Below are positions 1 to 12,470 of a stretch of DNA of 64,000 nucleotides, in pieces. A program made the translations under genes and the position numbers. Below the pieces are notes generated by a model that was given only the letters and a program-made list of their open reading frames with translations, was not told where the DNA came from and searched no databases. Numbering within the stretch: position 1 is the first letter of the stretch; each line of letters opens with the position of its first letter. The DNA is from Morella rubra (lineage: Eukaryota; Streptophyta; Magnoliopsida; Fagales; Myricaceae): positions 11,907,440 through 11,971,439 of the forward strand of contig CM025852.1 of assembly GCA_003952965.2 (NCBI GenBank). The letters run 5' to 3'.

Positions 1-3000
1 ATTGAAAGGTGATTCATTGGGACACTCCAGAGAGATAACATGTAGAAATAAATTCTATTTACAATATGTCCTCTACAGGATACAAAAACAAGAAACATAT
101 AATAATTTATACAACCCACACCACTACCCCGACAAAATCTTTTGGACTAGAGTTTAATGACTCGACTTTCAATACAAATCGAGAAAAAATATATAAGTAA
201 CTTTTGGGCAGAGAGAGCCCAAAATTTCCCTTTTTATACAGCAATAATATGGGTTGTGGGTATTTAGTATAAAGTATTATTTAGTCCAAACGAAGACCAG
301 TACGTATATAGGGAATTACAAACAGGAAATGTTGGTTTGGTTAATTTTCCCCAAAAAGGTATGAAAATTATATTCCGTCACAACCTGCGGGTTACCGGTT
401 TTCAATTAGTTTTTGGGTTTAGAAACAGGGTTTAATGATAAAAAAACGTGGGACCCGCCCTTGTTTTTTTACTAAGTTATGCCCCCAAACACTCGAACCC
501 CCCGAATCCGATAAAAATGAAATAATTTACTTAAATAGCCCGCCCCCCCCTCCCGGAAACCCGAAACACGATGGGTTACCCCGGGGGGGGGTTTCCCCCC
601 CATTTCGTTATTTTTTATTTTTTGAAAAATTTTTTTGGACCAGTACCAAAGGAAAATTTGTGGGGTTTTATTAACCCATGGGGTAAAAAAATATTAATGA
701 ATTAATAAATTATCAATAATTGGTTATAAACACTAGAATAAAAAAAAAAGTGGGGTTTGTAAAAAAACTTCCCATCATCACCTATAATTTAAATTCTCCT
801 TAAATTTAATCCCTAAATAGCCCTTCCAAACTATAATAAACCGTGACAAAAAATAAAATCTTATATTTTCTATCTTATATTGCCTCTACTTTAAAAATAT
901 GAAAAGCTTCCCCAAATATAATAAAAATCCTTACTGTCATAATATATAAATACATATCTAAAAATATACACTCCAAAATAGGGGTCCCCTCCCCACGAAT
1001 GGAAACACATCCAATAGTTAAATCCCAAAAAACCCTTCAACTTCTACAATTAATTAATTACTGAAACCAAGGCTCCCCTACCACGAAGTGTTAATTGTTT
1101 TAAATTAATATAAAAAAAAAATTAATTAGAGCTGATAATAAAAAATCACAACTCCAACATCCCATAATATAAGTCACATTCCCCTAAATTTTTACTATTA
1201 TATTTGCACCCAGAGTGAAAGAAATTGAAAAAAAAACACCGTCTTCTCAAAAAAAAAATTCACCAACCAAGCCCTGGTAAAAATAATATCACACCCATCC
1301 AATTATTGTTAAAATTGTGGTTCCTCCCATCTTCCTAAATAAGCTATTAAATCTCGTATTTTAAGCATATATAAAAGAATGTTATAATTTTCCAAATATA
1401 TGTAAACCCCTCTAGTCTCCCGAAAATAATATACTTTGGGGAAATTGGTGTTTGTAGGGCTAAAGTTAAAAATTCTTAAAGTAATTTTTTATGAATTTTT
1501 GCACTAAAATATACATACCACCTTGTTCAACTTGGAGGACAAAAACAAAAAAGAAATAAAAAAAAAAAAAAAGAAATATGCGTACACTATATTAGGAAGG
1601 GTTTTTTAACACCAAAATTAGTTTTAATTAAGAGAATTTATTTATTTATTTTTTTTCTAATATGTGACAATTCGGCCACCTTGGAGCTATGCCAGGCCAA
1701 AATGAAAAAAACATTCCGATCATATTTGCACAGGCTAAGAAATAGAGTACAACTAGGAAATCAGAATTCTAGAGATGTTGTTTAGCGCCGCCCCCCTCCT
1801 TTTTCCGGTAAAACTGAGACACATATATTAGAAATTGAATATAAATCAAAGAGCCTAGTAACAATATAAAAAGAAAAAACCCGTAAGGAATAATATACTA
1901 TTAGAACTCAGTGTTACTCCAAGGGAGGAAAAAATTATAATAAAACTTTATTTGTCCCAGCGAAATTAAATAATATCGCGCGGAGGTTTATACTTTTATT
2001 GAAGGACAAAACTCCCCATTCGTCCTATTAACCTCTACCAGGACCATTAGGGAATAAATAAAAAACCGTTTCACAGACAGCGAGTATACAGAGAGAGATA
2101 AGAAACCCAGTAGAGAACGAAAAACCACAACACACGCAGAGACCAACAAGTAAACAAAGAGTAAAGAGACTTCGAACCAAGAAGAGAAGAGAAACCCGAA
2201 TTAAGAAAGCCGAGATATATAGATTATGAAGGAGAAACCTCAAGTGCACACACCGTGAGATGTGTGACGTGTACCCCGCGCGCACTGCACCCACAAATTT
2301 TATAAAGAAACAAGAGAAGAAGAAGGTGTTAAATTCTAACATCAAAAATTGATCAGGAAGATTCGTCGGGCTAAAATATGACATCTGAAATATACACATT
2401 TATTGCTCTAACTAAGGTATGGATATAAAAACCAGTAAAAAAAATTAGCATGGGGTCATACAAAGGGACTCAACATAATATAAAAAAACTTATAGAAAAC
2501 TTTCATTACAATGGGGCCCACTCTCTTGGGAAAAGCAAGATAAATAAACTGATCCCCAAAAGGCCGAAATGGACCATAAATCCCCTTTTATACGTTCTAT
2601 AGTGGGCCATTATCGGAAACCAAGGACAGAGATAATCACATAAGATCGAGGGATGTTAGAGCACCTCCTCCCCATTTGCAGGTTCCCCTTCAACACCTGA
2701 ATAAAGAGGAGACCTTATGTATAAATTGTCTTTCCAAATCTAGAGAATTCAACTTACTCGCAGAGCCAGAGCGCTAACACGAAAAAAATGAACTCTGAAA
2801 GCATCTTTCACTTTCCACACAGGGGTGAGTAAAGTTTCTAAAATTAGTGGCGGCCAAATCTTCCTTCCTTTAAACCTAACCCAAAAACAGAATAAATTGG
2901 GAAAGTACATAAAATCCTGGTGAAAAAGCTTTCGTCTTCCAGCACAATTCCACAATAACGACGAAACACTCTCCACTATTAACACAAAAACCCACACACA

Positions 3001-6000
3001 GAGAAAGACCGAGAGAGTAAGGAGAAAAACGCAAATGAAAAGGGTTTGTCTACAAATGTTAATCTCTCCTACAGCTATTATCGACAAAAAATACCTCCTT
3101 AAAATATCAAACTAATAATATATCTTTCGCGCTTTCGAGCGTTAGAGCAATAAACGCTCGAAAGAGGGCCTGCAGATTATTTTATTAATGGGAAAATATA
3201 TTAATCCCACCCCAAAACCCAACAGATATAGAAAAACTCTTCACCCCCAAATATAATAAAAGCTGTATTTGCTGCCTCAAATAGATTTAAAACCAAAAAA
3301 AAGAGATCACCACTTCCTTTTGTCCGATGATAATATTGAAACAAGATAAGAAGATAAGGCTGGTTTTTCCAAAATTAAAGAGAATAAAAAATAAACATAA
3401 CAATAATATATAACCCACCCATCTCAGAAATTATTATCACTGTATACTGGGGAGAGAGATATAAAATAATTACAACAAAGCTTTTATAAAATAACAGAAG
3501 AGCAATTAACTAAGTTAAATAATTAAATATATGGTCAAATTACTGTTTCCGCACTGAAGAGAAACATCCCTCGTCTTCGCCCTCCCCGTACACCCCCAAC
3601 CAAAACATCCGTTGAGTAAAGAGTCACCTATTGAATGAGAGGCGTTAAGAAATTTAAGAATTATAGAAATATTGCTTTGTTTTTATAATACTCATGGTTA
3701 ACCTCACCTAAAAACAATGAAATTACCAAAAAAAATAAACCCCAAAAATTTGAAATATACACACAAAACTGAGAGGAGAGAGAAAAAAACATGTGTAAAA
3801 AAAATTTATTAAATTTTCCCTTGACAAAGAGGAAATAGTATATAGCAAATAGAGGGGAGAGACCAATTAAACGGCAAACCCGGCCGAATTTTCTAACTAT
3901 AAATATAAACATCCCCCACCACCAAATTATTTAGTAGTGTTTTTTTACAAGGAGACCCAACATAAAAATTAAAAAAAAATGCTTTTCCAAAAGATATGCA
4001 TATAAACTTATAAAAAAAGAAATCCCCTAATAAGGGAAGACTGCACGAACCATCATAAACAGGGATCTTTTTTTGTTTCTTTGTAATTAGCTAGTTCTAT
4101 TTGGTTTTTATTTTGTGTTGGGGGGGTAATTTATATTTTTGGAAGTTTGATAGAATAACTTGAGCGGAGAAAACTGAAGATATCCTGAAATGCCTTTTAA
4201 CCTCTCTGTATCAACAGAGATAACACTATTGGAGTTCAATAACCAGGGAAACGTCTTTAAATAGGATGGAGAAACCAAAAAGAATTTTAAGAGAGGTGAA
4301 TAATGGAATAGCTGTATGAAAGAGTACAGTCTCAAATTTAACTTTCCCCTTAATAATTTTTTGTCTTTTTAATACACAGAAAGCAAAAAATAACAAGAAA
4401 AGGAATATAATAAGACCAAAGATATAATGTCAAAGAGTCCCTATCTCAAAGTCAATCCTTTTTTAATAAATTTTGTTTCGTCAAGGTTAAAGGAAAATCA
4501 CCCACGAATACAAATTACAGACCATTATGAGGGAAGTGATTTAAGAATAAGAAACAAATTCCACAAATAAATTTATTTATAAGAAAAAATATATACCATA
4601 AACTTGCCCTCCGAAGTTACACAAACCCCATCCCCCACACAACTGAATAATAGAGACGTCCGGTGGAATATTTATGATATCAACTTATTAAGAAGATTAC
4701 TTATTTGGCCTATCAAGCCTCGCCGATAAAATAACAAAAATTAGGCTCTCCTCACTTCTCTCCTGGTTTGACTCTACCAACCACCTTGGAATTTCCAATC
4801 CAAATTAATTGAAAATATTATTTTAGGAAGAGGCATAATAAATGAGATAGAGATAATAGCCTGCGGAATACAACCCCTTCGCAGCTCCCCTCCTAGTAGA
4901 CTGGCCTTTCCCAAGCCTTTTCTCCTCAACTTTTGGTCTCCCTCCACCAAAATTAGAGTAAAATAATAGAATTTAACTTTCTCTGAGGGTATTTGCATCT
5001 CTTCCAACGCGATAAATCCATTAGTGTCCATTCCTGCATTCCAATGTATAAATGAAATTCTCCTCCTAAGTAAATTTTTTTGGGGTGCAATTTGTCAAAA
5101 AAATTCTGCATAAAATATTGAAAACCTCCTTTGCACAAATATGTAAATTACAAAAGCAGGGTGGGATAAATTAGCTGTAGAGAGGGAAGGGAGAGAAAAT
5201 AAAGCCGGTACACAATACCCCTAAAAAAAGAAAAAATAAAAAAGTTTTTTTAAATTTTTGTGTCCCTCGTTTTGGGGAATAAACGCCGCTCATTTTATAA
5301 TTGTTTACTGGATTCTCACAAAATGGCTATTGTCGTATTGCATCTACAGTATTATTATATTGGGTATTTCAAGTTTTGTTAACCTGTATGTAATAATATT
5401 CGGATGGAGTATTATGAACTAGAGTTCGGAATGTAAGATCCGTTTAAATTTTGAAAATATCTAGACCCCTTCCGTCCGCGTCAAATCAGTGTGTTGTTGA
5501 TATGAGTCAAAATAATACCCCTCTTCCCCATGTCACCTTTTCCCAATTTCTTCTTGATACAAACAGGATGAGAGAAAGGAATATAAATCGTTGAGTCAAA
5601 AAAAGGAAAAAAAAATTTAAAAATTTCTTTTCCTCCGCCGGCCTAGAATAGTTACCTCACCGCATTTATTCACTTGTTTTAGCTATATAGATTCTTCTTT
5701 ACACAAATCAATTTTGTATACTAATTGTCAGGAGCAATCAACTTGCGGGAGAAAGAGAAAACCCGGAGATGTTCCTTCTGAGAAGGAGTTCCCCCGCCGG
5801 ATTAAGAAGTGTCCTCTGCATCTTCTCGTTAAAATGTCAACATATATATGGGTAGGAAGATGAAAGACAGAGACGGAGAGAATGTTCGTAAAGAGTATAA
5901 ACCCAACGTCAAACAGTAAAAGATTACCGATCATGGAAAAATATATTCAAACAAGAAGAACATCATAAAGAAAAAGTATAATGAGATATGTAGTAGGAGA

Positions 6001-6400
6001 GAAAAAATCAAAGATAACAAACAAAATAATAGCGCGAAAAATCTCAAGTGATTCAAATGCTTCAAAAGGCTTGGATGTTTCCATGAATGGATCTAACCCG
6101 GGCTAAAACCGCATTGCCCAGAAATTTTTTGAATAGAGCCATTGGTGGGAAGTTTCCACCCCCCAACGAAGGCTCAGAACAGAGCAGTATATGGAGTCCC
6201 CTGTGAGCAGCAAAAGGGCAGTCTTAAAATACAAATATCACTCACAACACTAATAGTTAAGAAAATACGACATTAATTCCTGAAACCGAAAGCTGGGAGA
6301 AGCCAAGACAACAGGCGAAAAGATACAAGGAGCAAACGGATGCTAGGATATAAATTTTTATGTAAGGATATCAGGCAAAGGACTATACAAGAAAAAGCGG
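1..6400. other. AT-rich, homopolymer-rich stretch without recognisable genes
   Basis: I see no gene here. The stretch is rich in A/T runs and short C or G runs (for example around 541-600), with frequent stops in all frames. Open frames at 2028-2399 and 2749-3087 on the minus strand have biased composition (Phe, Leu, Cys, Ser) and match no family I know. Purine-rich GAGAGA/ACACA patches recur near 2060-2180, 2990-3030, 3770-3790 and 5870-5890. The texture differs from the rest of the window and could be a low-accuracy contig end or very old decayed repeats. Confidence 0.5.
3132..3164. repeat. Perfect 12-bp inverted repeat (hairpin)
   Basis: CTTTCGAGCGTT at 3132-3143 is followed after nine bases by its exact reverse complement at 3153-3164. 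The stem is GC-richer than the surrounding AT-rich DNA. No gene is next to it, so a terminator or regulatory role cannot be assigned. Confidence 0.7.
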
Positions 6401-8881
6401 CGCCCAAAACTTGGACCTATAAAATGGTATGGAGTTTGGATCCACATGCATAAAAATTTCAAATTAACCAACCTTTGAGCAGCAATTGGCATTAAAATGG
6501 ACTTACAATGGTATCTTCCGACCTGTTTTGGACAGCTCCCGTTTTTCCTTGCTTCAAAGCTTTTTCCCCAGCAACAGAAACCAAGAAGATTTAATTTTTT
6601 TTTTCCGTGGAGGCCTCAAAATATGAAAATGAAGGAAGGTAAAATCCTTCCCCTAGTGGCCAACGTATTGTGTTTTATCCCCTCCCCCCTTGGCAGAACT
6701 TCTTCAGATTCCTTATATAAGAATAACTACGTCTGATGGACGGTGAATGCTCATCTTTCTGAAAAAGATTTTTATCAATCCAGTGTGGGCTCTGAATTCC
6801 TAAAAAATCGAGCTATATTCATAGTTTTCAAGCCACCGCGACAGCTTCCGTTCAAAGAAAACTCATATTCACTCTGTCTCAATGACCTTTCTTCAGTTTG
6901 GTAGGTCTGAAGCAGACGGAGAACCTTCCTGTTGGTTCTCTCTGCAGCCACTGCAATGGAATAAACTTGCTCCCAATATCTGAATTATCCTAATCACTGA
7001 CAACACAGATTGTCAATGCCGTGATAAGTGCCTGAGAGTATCTCAATGGTGGATAACAAAATCTTTGCTGAGCAGGACCCGAAGTAAGACTTAACTGAAA
7101 AGAAATTCATAAAGAAATAATTCCACCATTATCCATTCTGCAAGGCCCTAAAGGAATGGTATATTTTTCAGTATACATTTGCAGAATTCTCGGGTGAAAC
7201 CACCAAAGGCCGATAATCTATGGTGGCAGTGGTTTTGCAGGTCTAATTATCGATAATTATTACTATGTTCAATGGCCTCCTTTCGAACTTTGTGCAAGGG
7301 TGCTATTTTTGTTGAGCCTCTTTAAATATCTATTCCGCATTTGGATTGCTGATTTTTGATTTTCTTGTCATCCAACCTGGTGTTCTGATTCTATTCAATT
7401 CTTTCCGACCTTTTTACACGTATGCCATTGTTTGCGGCTGTCTAGTGGCCTCACTGTTATTTGGAGAAAGCGCAACCCGTTCTTTTGAATATAGTGGTTA
7501 AAAGGAATTTGGGATGGATGTGAAGTGGATCCCAAAAAATTGGAAGGTGGGGGGGGGGGGGGGTCCGCGGAAAGGGCGGTGGGGTTGGTGTTGGTGGGGT
7601 GAACCTGAACCTGATTATTTAAATTTCGTGATTCCCGTTTGAGTAAAAATATGGTTTGTGTATGTTCAAAGGATTTGGGTAAAAGAAGGAAAGCAATTTT
7701 TATATATGGCGCACAGAATATTATTGGTGCCTTTAAAAGATGAAGGAAAATTGTGGACGACGCGAGAGTAAAGGAGACAAGGAAAAAACACAAACAACAC
7801 AAAAAACATCAAAGAAAAGACGAAACAGAATTCTGTGGGAAAAAAGCAGAACTTGAAGAAAAAGAACAAGCAGGCGTGATATGGGCCAATAGTGAAAAAA
7901 AAGCGAATGAAACGAGTGAAATCCTCCCAAAAAACAATTCGCTTTTTTGCCATGCTTTGCCCCTGGTTGGCTCTCAAATGCGTAAATTTCGGTCGAAAAA
8001 GAAGGAAATAAAAAAAAAACACCTAATGGCCATAGAAAAAAACGTAGATTAATAATGAGAGAGCGTCTTCTAAAAAAAAATTGGTCTCGCCCCCAGATCA
8101 TTCCTGGGGGTGTGACCAATAATTAATATCATGAGGTTAAGATACATGATGAAGATGTGGTCCAGGACTCTAGAACTCCATCGAAAAAAGTGCATCTACT
8201 TTTCTGGAAGCATCGCTGTGTATTTGTCTCGAATGCCTTTGGAATCTACACCATTGGAAATATATGAAAACTTGAAAGACAGAAAATTTATTTTGCTTAC
8301 ATACTGAAAGGCAAGGAAAAGAAAAAAACAGGGATAAAAATAAAAGAAATCCCAACACAGGGAATCACGCACCATTTTATAAACGCGTGGTTTTTTGAGG
8401 AAATAAAAAACCAATCAAGTCTTTTGCAAAAATGGAGATATCAGGACAGACAGAACGCTTCAAGTCATCAATAACCTAATCAAGAAAAGCAGAGCCCCGG
8501 TTCGGCAATAAGGTATATATTTTGGGTGTTGCGCGGGGAGGAGCAGGGAAAAAACCATATGAAGAACAATGAAAACTGGAGATGGAATTAGATTCTCCTT
8601 GTGTTATCGGTATATTTATAAGTTATTAACCCTTATATACCCCCTCAGGTTTTCCGGGGTTTTTTTATAAGAACCAAAATAAAAGGGCAATAAGTGGAAT
8701 GCCCATTTCTCACAGTCACTAAACTCAATTGATTCACCAGAAGCTTTCAGCATAGGCGGGGGGAGGGAAGTATGTACGATTAAGAACTTTGGTTTTCCGT
8801 CTTCTCCTAATGCAAAGACATGTTCCCGAGATAACAGTTACTGCTGAACATCTCCAAATCTCCCATTAGCATGAAGCTTGT
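6401..8881. other. Unassigned stretch; possible decayed coding material
   Basis: No complete gene is visible. The stretch 6830-7400 looks less random than its surroundings, with more even base use and some CAG/GT junction-like words, but none of its translations matches a family I can name. Overlapping minus-strand frames at 7395-8119 are low-complexity Phe/Ser/Leu strings on a purine-rich complement. A run of 15 G lies at 7549-7563. Confidence 0.35.
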
Positions 8882-9071
8882 CCATTTTCCTTCTCTTCTC
8901 TTCTTTTCTTTTTTCTTTCTTTCTTTATTTTTATTTGGCCCTTTTCTGAAAGACTATCTTCACCATCAAGCAATTACATCTTAACTTTCTTTTTTTTCTT
9001 TCTTTCCCCTCTATTCCTCTCCTCTCTCTCTCTTCTCCTCTCTCTCTCTCCTCACACACACACACACACAA
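8882..9071. repeat. Polypyrimidine tract ending in (CT)n and (CA)n microsatellites
   Basis: An almost pure C/T strand runs through 8882-9050, broken by a short mixed segment near 8935-8980. It ends in CT dinucleotides and then about seven CA repeats (9053-9070). It is simple-sequence DNA. Confidence 0.85.
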
Positions 9072-9714
9072 CTTCTACTAATTCTTTCCAACTTAGGGTA
9101 TATTTTGTTAATGCACGCTTGCCTATGTATTTTTTTTTTCTAAGTTAAAAAAAAGCCCTTCAAGAGAAAGACCATGAAGTCAGATCGAAGTATACTACCA
9201 TTTAAACTTGAAAATTCTATAGGGCATGGAAACCATCAGAGCTTAATGGGACTACCATAATTCGAACAGTAATTAAGAGCAAGCTTGAGTTGTAAGCACA
9301 GCCCTCACACAATTAAACCACCACCCCTGCGGTCAGTTAATATACAGAAACCACATTCATTGATCCGTACGATGTAAATAATTTTTCAGGAGGTAAACAT
9401 CTAGTCTTCCATCTAACTTTAATTGGTAGCTAGCATCTAATTGTTGTCTTTCTCAAATAAATAGTTTAGTACGAACTAGGACGACCTGGATCTCTTGGCT
9501 CTCCTTCTTTTGGAGAAGAAAAAAGCTGAACAGAATTCCCTCTGAAAAGTTACTATAAAAAAGGTCATAAAAAACACATTTGAAATGCAGTGGGAAACGA
9601 AAGGTGGCCAAGATCGTTGTGAGAAAATGAGGCAAAGAGAATAAAGGGTGATCGTTTTGTCAGTAATCACGACCTTTCGAAAAACAAAGCTGCCCCAAAA
9701 TCAAAAGAACATTT

Positions 9715-9737
9715 GGGGGGGGGGGGGGGGGGGGGGG
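9715..9737. repeat. Run of 23 G
   Basis: An uninterrupted G homopolymer. It can form a G-quadruplex and is also a typical sequencing or assembly weak point. Similar shorter runs occur at 7549-7563 (15 G) and 52532-52545 (14 G). Confidence 0.8.
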
Positions 9738-11480
9738 AGAAGTGGCAAAAGGATGATGACGCATCCAGGCACGCGCATTTTAGCACAAGTCCCTCTCCGG
9801 TGCGCAGCTTTGTGTCCAAGACGACCAAGACCGTCGAAGGCGATGTCTAAGCTGAGTTCTTGTTCGGACCTCTAAGCCTGTCGGCCTTGGACGTTGCCGT
9901 GACCTTGAGTCGATAAGAAACACAATCAGTGGTCACCCTGTAGGGTTGCTGTACTGTATGTTAGATGATCAGTAGCCACTCTGACATGTTACTCGGCAGT
10001 GTCAGATATGGAAGGGCCGCCCCAATTGAAAAAAGTGAAGCCAAGTGGTCCACACAAGCTTCGAGATCTGCAGAGCCGACGAGCTCTTCAGGAAAGATGC
10101 CCGAGACTTGAAAGGCCCCCGTCAAGCATCCAACTCCAAAGAATCTTCTCTTATTGCCATGTTTGATTTTTTTTGTTATCCCAAGTCACTTAGAAAGATC
10201 TGTAGATGTAATCCGTATGATTAAAAGAACAATCGAGAAACTGATACAGTTTAGAAAGAAATAACACGATAATTGAATTTTATATTATTTAATAGTATCT
10301 ATATAATCTATTATATTCATCTTTACCCAAATTCTATCACGTCAATTAAAAAAAAAAATAGAGACTTAGATTTATAATAATTAACTAAAAAATCTATGAG
10401 AATAAAGATTATTTTAAAGTTAAATATACGTTTTTTCTTTTGAATTTGAAAGTTTCGACATATTACATTCCAAACTTCAATTTTTATCGCGGAACACCCT
10501 TAAACTTTCCTCTTTCATGACTTTACACTCTTCCGCCACTTCTATGAGATGACGAAAACGCCACAAGTGGCTTAGGAAAAAAAGAAAAAAAAAAAAAAAC
10601 GCCACAAGTGAGTTTTTCGTGTGCTTCTACTCTTCTACCTCTAATCTTGTGACCTTACTTTGAGCCCACCCAATATTTACAAACGCAATTTAAATCGCTA
10701 TTTTGCCCGTATGACTTGGAGAAGTTTCTAAGTCTCCATAGCTGAAGTTGTTATGTCAAATAATTTTTATTTTACATAATGTATATGTGACCTCCTCCTT
10801 ACGTGAAAAGATAAATTTATTCTCGTTTAAGTCCTCCTGAACTTTATACATTGATTCTAATAATTCATAGACTCAAAAAATAATATGTAATCAGTTGATT
10901 TTTTTATTTAACAAAAAAAAAAAGATGACTCACTTAGAATCGAACCGGTTAAATTTATCTTTTCAAGTAAGGAGAATAATGAGTCGTTCACGTGTAACGG
11001 AAATCATTTGACATAATAACTCTAGCATGTTGAAGGATAAGATCGTAACAAGAAGTATAATTTGTGAGTATGAGTTGTAACGAGTTAAACATTTGTAGAG
11101 TATTTAAGAATCGAGTGGTAGTTTGAAATGAGAAATTGTAATTAACTATTTTTTGAATGTTGTATGACACATGTGAATTGCATATATTCAAGTGAATATT
11201 TTGGAGTGCAGTGTGATTGCTTTGACAAGATTCATTTCCCGGATTTTTATTTTTCCATTCAACAGCTACAAAATAATCGGTACAAACATACATGCTTTAC
11301 TACAAGATTGAGTTATTATCACAAGGAAACAACCACACGGGCATTAGGGTAGCATCAATCATGTTCCACTAGTGAAGCATCAAGCACAACCTTTACTAGA
11401 TTGTTATAAAAAATAGCAATGATGAACCCAAATAGACAAAATCAAAATGTTATAACTCAAATGCAATTTTTCTTATTAGG
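9738..11480. other. Intergenic, no gene recognised
   Basis: 9740-10140 is GC-richer and could be decayed coding DNA, but I recognise no domain. 10140-11480 is AT-rich intergenic DNA with A/T runs. A short direct repeat containing the word CGCCACAAGTG occurs at 10560 and 10600. Confidence 0.4.
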
Positions 11481-11868
11481 AGTAAAGTTATAGTTTGCCC
11501 CACAATTATAGTGCAATATCAACCTTGACCTTTTAATTATTAAAATGATGATTTACCGACATATCTTCTAAGACAAAATTACTACAAAAAATTAAAAAAA
11601 AAATCGTATTATTTAAATAAAACTATTTAAACTCTATTTAAGTAATCTACTTATTTTTTTTATTTAAATTTTTGAATTTTTATTTATTTTTTAGAAATTT
11701 TTCTTAGGGAGGCATTTTCGATTATTTTGTATGATTTTTTGTCTAACTTAAATCTAATTTGGATGAGTGTACATTGAAGATTTTTAAAAGATAAAAAATA
11801 TAAGTTGCCGTTTTAATAGTTGAAAGATCAAATTGATTTTGCACCCTAGTTTTGAGGCCAATTATGAT
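11481..11868. mobile_element. Diverged MITE, same family as 40143 and 52243
   Basis: The left part resembles the termini of the 40143 and 52243 elements (TAAAGTTATAGTTTGCCCC). The AT-rich middle shares the ACTATTTAAACTCTATTTAAGTAATCTA-type core with them in altered form, and the right part is a degenerate inverted copy of the left. Terminal repeats are imperfect and no target duplication is clear, so this is an old copy. Confidence 0.4.
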
Positions 11869-12281
11869 TTTTTTTTCTTTTTATTAATATAAAAAATTAA
11901 CTTATTTATCCTATTTTTCGGATAAAAAAAAAATGGCACCAAACATGAATGAATGCATTTGATTGGACATAAATTGCCAAGTTATTCCACATCCTAACTA
12001 ACATTAAAGAAGTTGTAGACCATGGCAACGCTAGATGAAGAGAAAACGAAATAAGAAATAGAGTATAATATCGACATCTGCCATGGGACGGAAGATGCTA
12101 AAGAAGGAGTTGAGCATTTTTCTTTTACCATGATTGCTAAAGACTGATAAAGCTTGCTTTATTTTTTGTTTCTTTCCCTCTCTTTTGCTCTTTTGTCATA
12201 AAGTACTCTTGAAATGTATTTTTTATTATCCTAAATAATATGACAAAATAGTAATTTTAGTGACGGGGCCCAATAACCAGG

Positions 12282-12291
12282 CCACGTGTCA
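12282..12291 (+). promoter_or_regulatory. G-box / ABRE-like motif upstream of the FORKED-like gene
   Basis: CCACGTGTCA with a CACGTG core at 12283-12288 lies about 120 bp upstream of the TATA box. CACGTG cores bind bZIP and bHLH factors in plants, and the flanks resemble an abscisic-acid response element. Function is inferred from motif and position only. Confidence 0.45.
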
Positions 12292-12403
12292 TCTCAAAGG
12301 TACACCCCTACATGTCGTTTGACCATATCCTGACCAGCTTCAGCCACTGTCGACTAGACCCTTCTATAATAAACGTCCAATAGAATCCATAACCACCCTT
12401 CCC

Positions 12404-12410
12404 TATATAA
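12404..12410 (+). promoter_or_regulatory. TATA box of the FORKED-like gene
   Basis: TATATAA sits 67 bp before the ATG at 12471, the only such box in the proximal upstream DNA. This spacing predicts a short leader of about 35 bases. Confidence 0.55.
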
Positions 12411-12470
12411 CGCCCCCCACGTCCCAAATCCTCATCACCTCTTTGCAGAACTCCAAAACCACCCGCTTTC

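Noticed and set aside
2028..3087. Minus-strand frames of 112 and 123 residues, with hydrophobic stretches
   Set aside because: Biased low-complexity composition, no family pattern, in a stretch of doubtful sequence quality.
7395..8119. Overlapping minus-strand frames of 118-135 residues
   Set aside because: Mutually overlapping Phe/Ser/Leu-rich translations of a purine-rich strand; none shows a domain.
10850..10990. tRNA-like sequence on minus with a GGTTCGATTC box and GACTCA/TGAGTC ends
   Set aside because: Only about 60 nt between the ends, no cloverleaf arms visible; at best a decayed SINE head.
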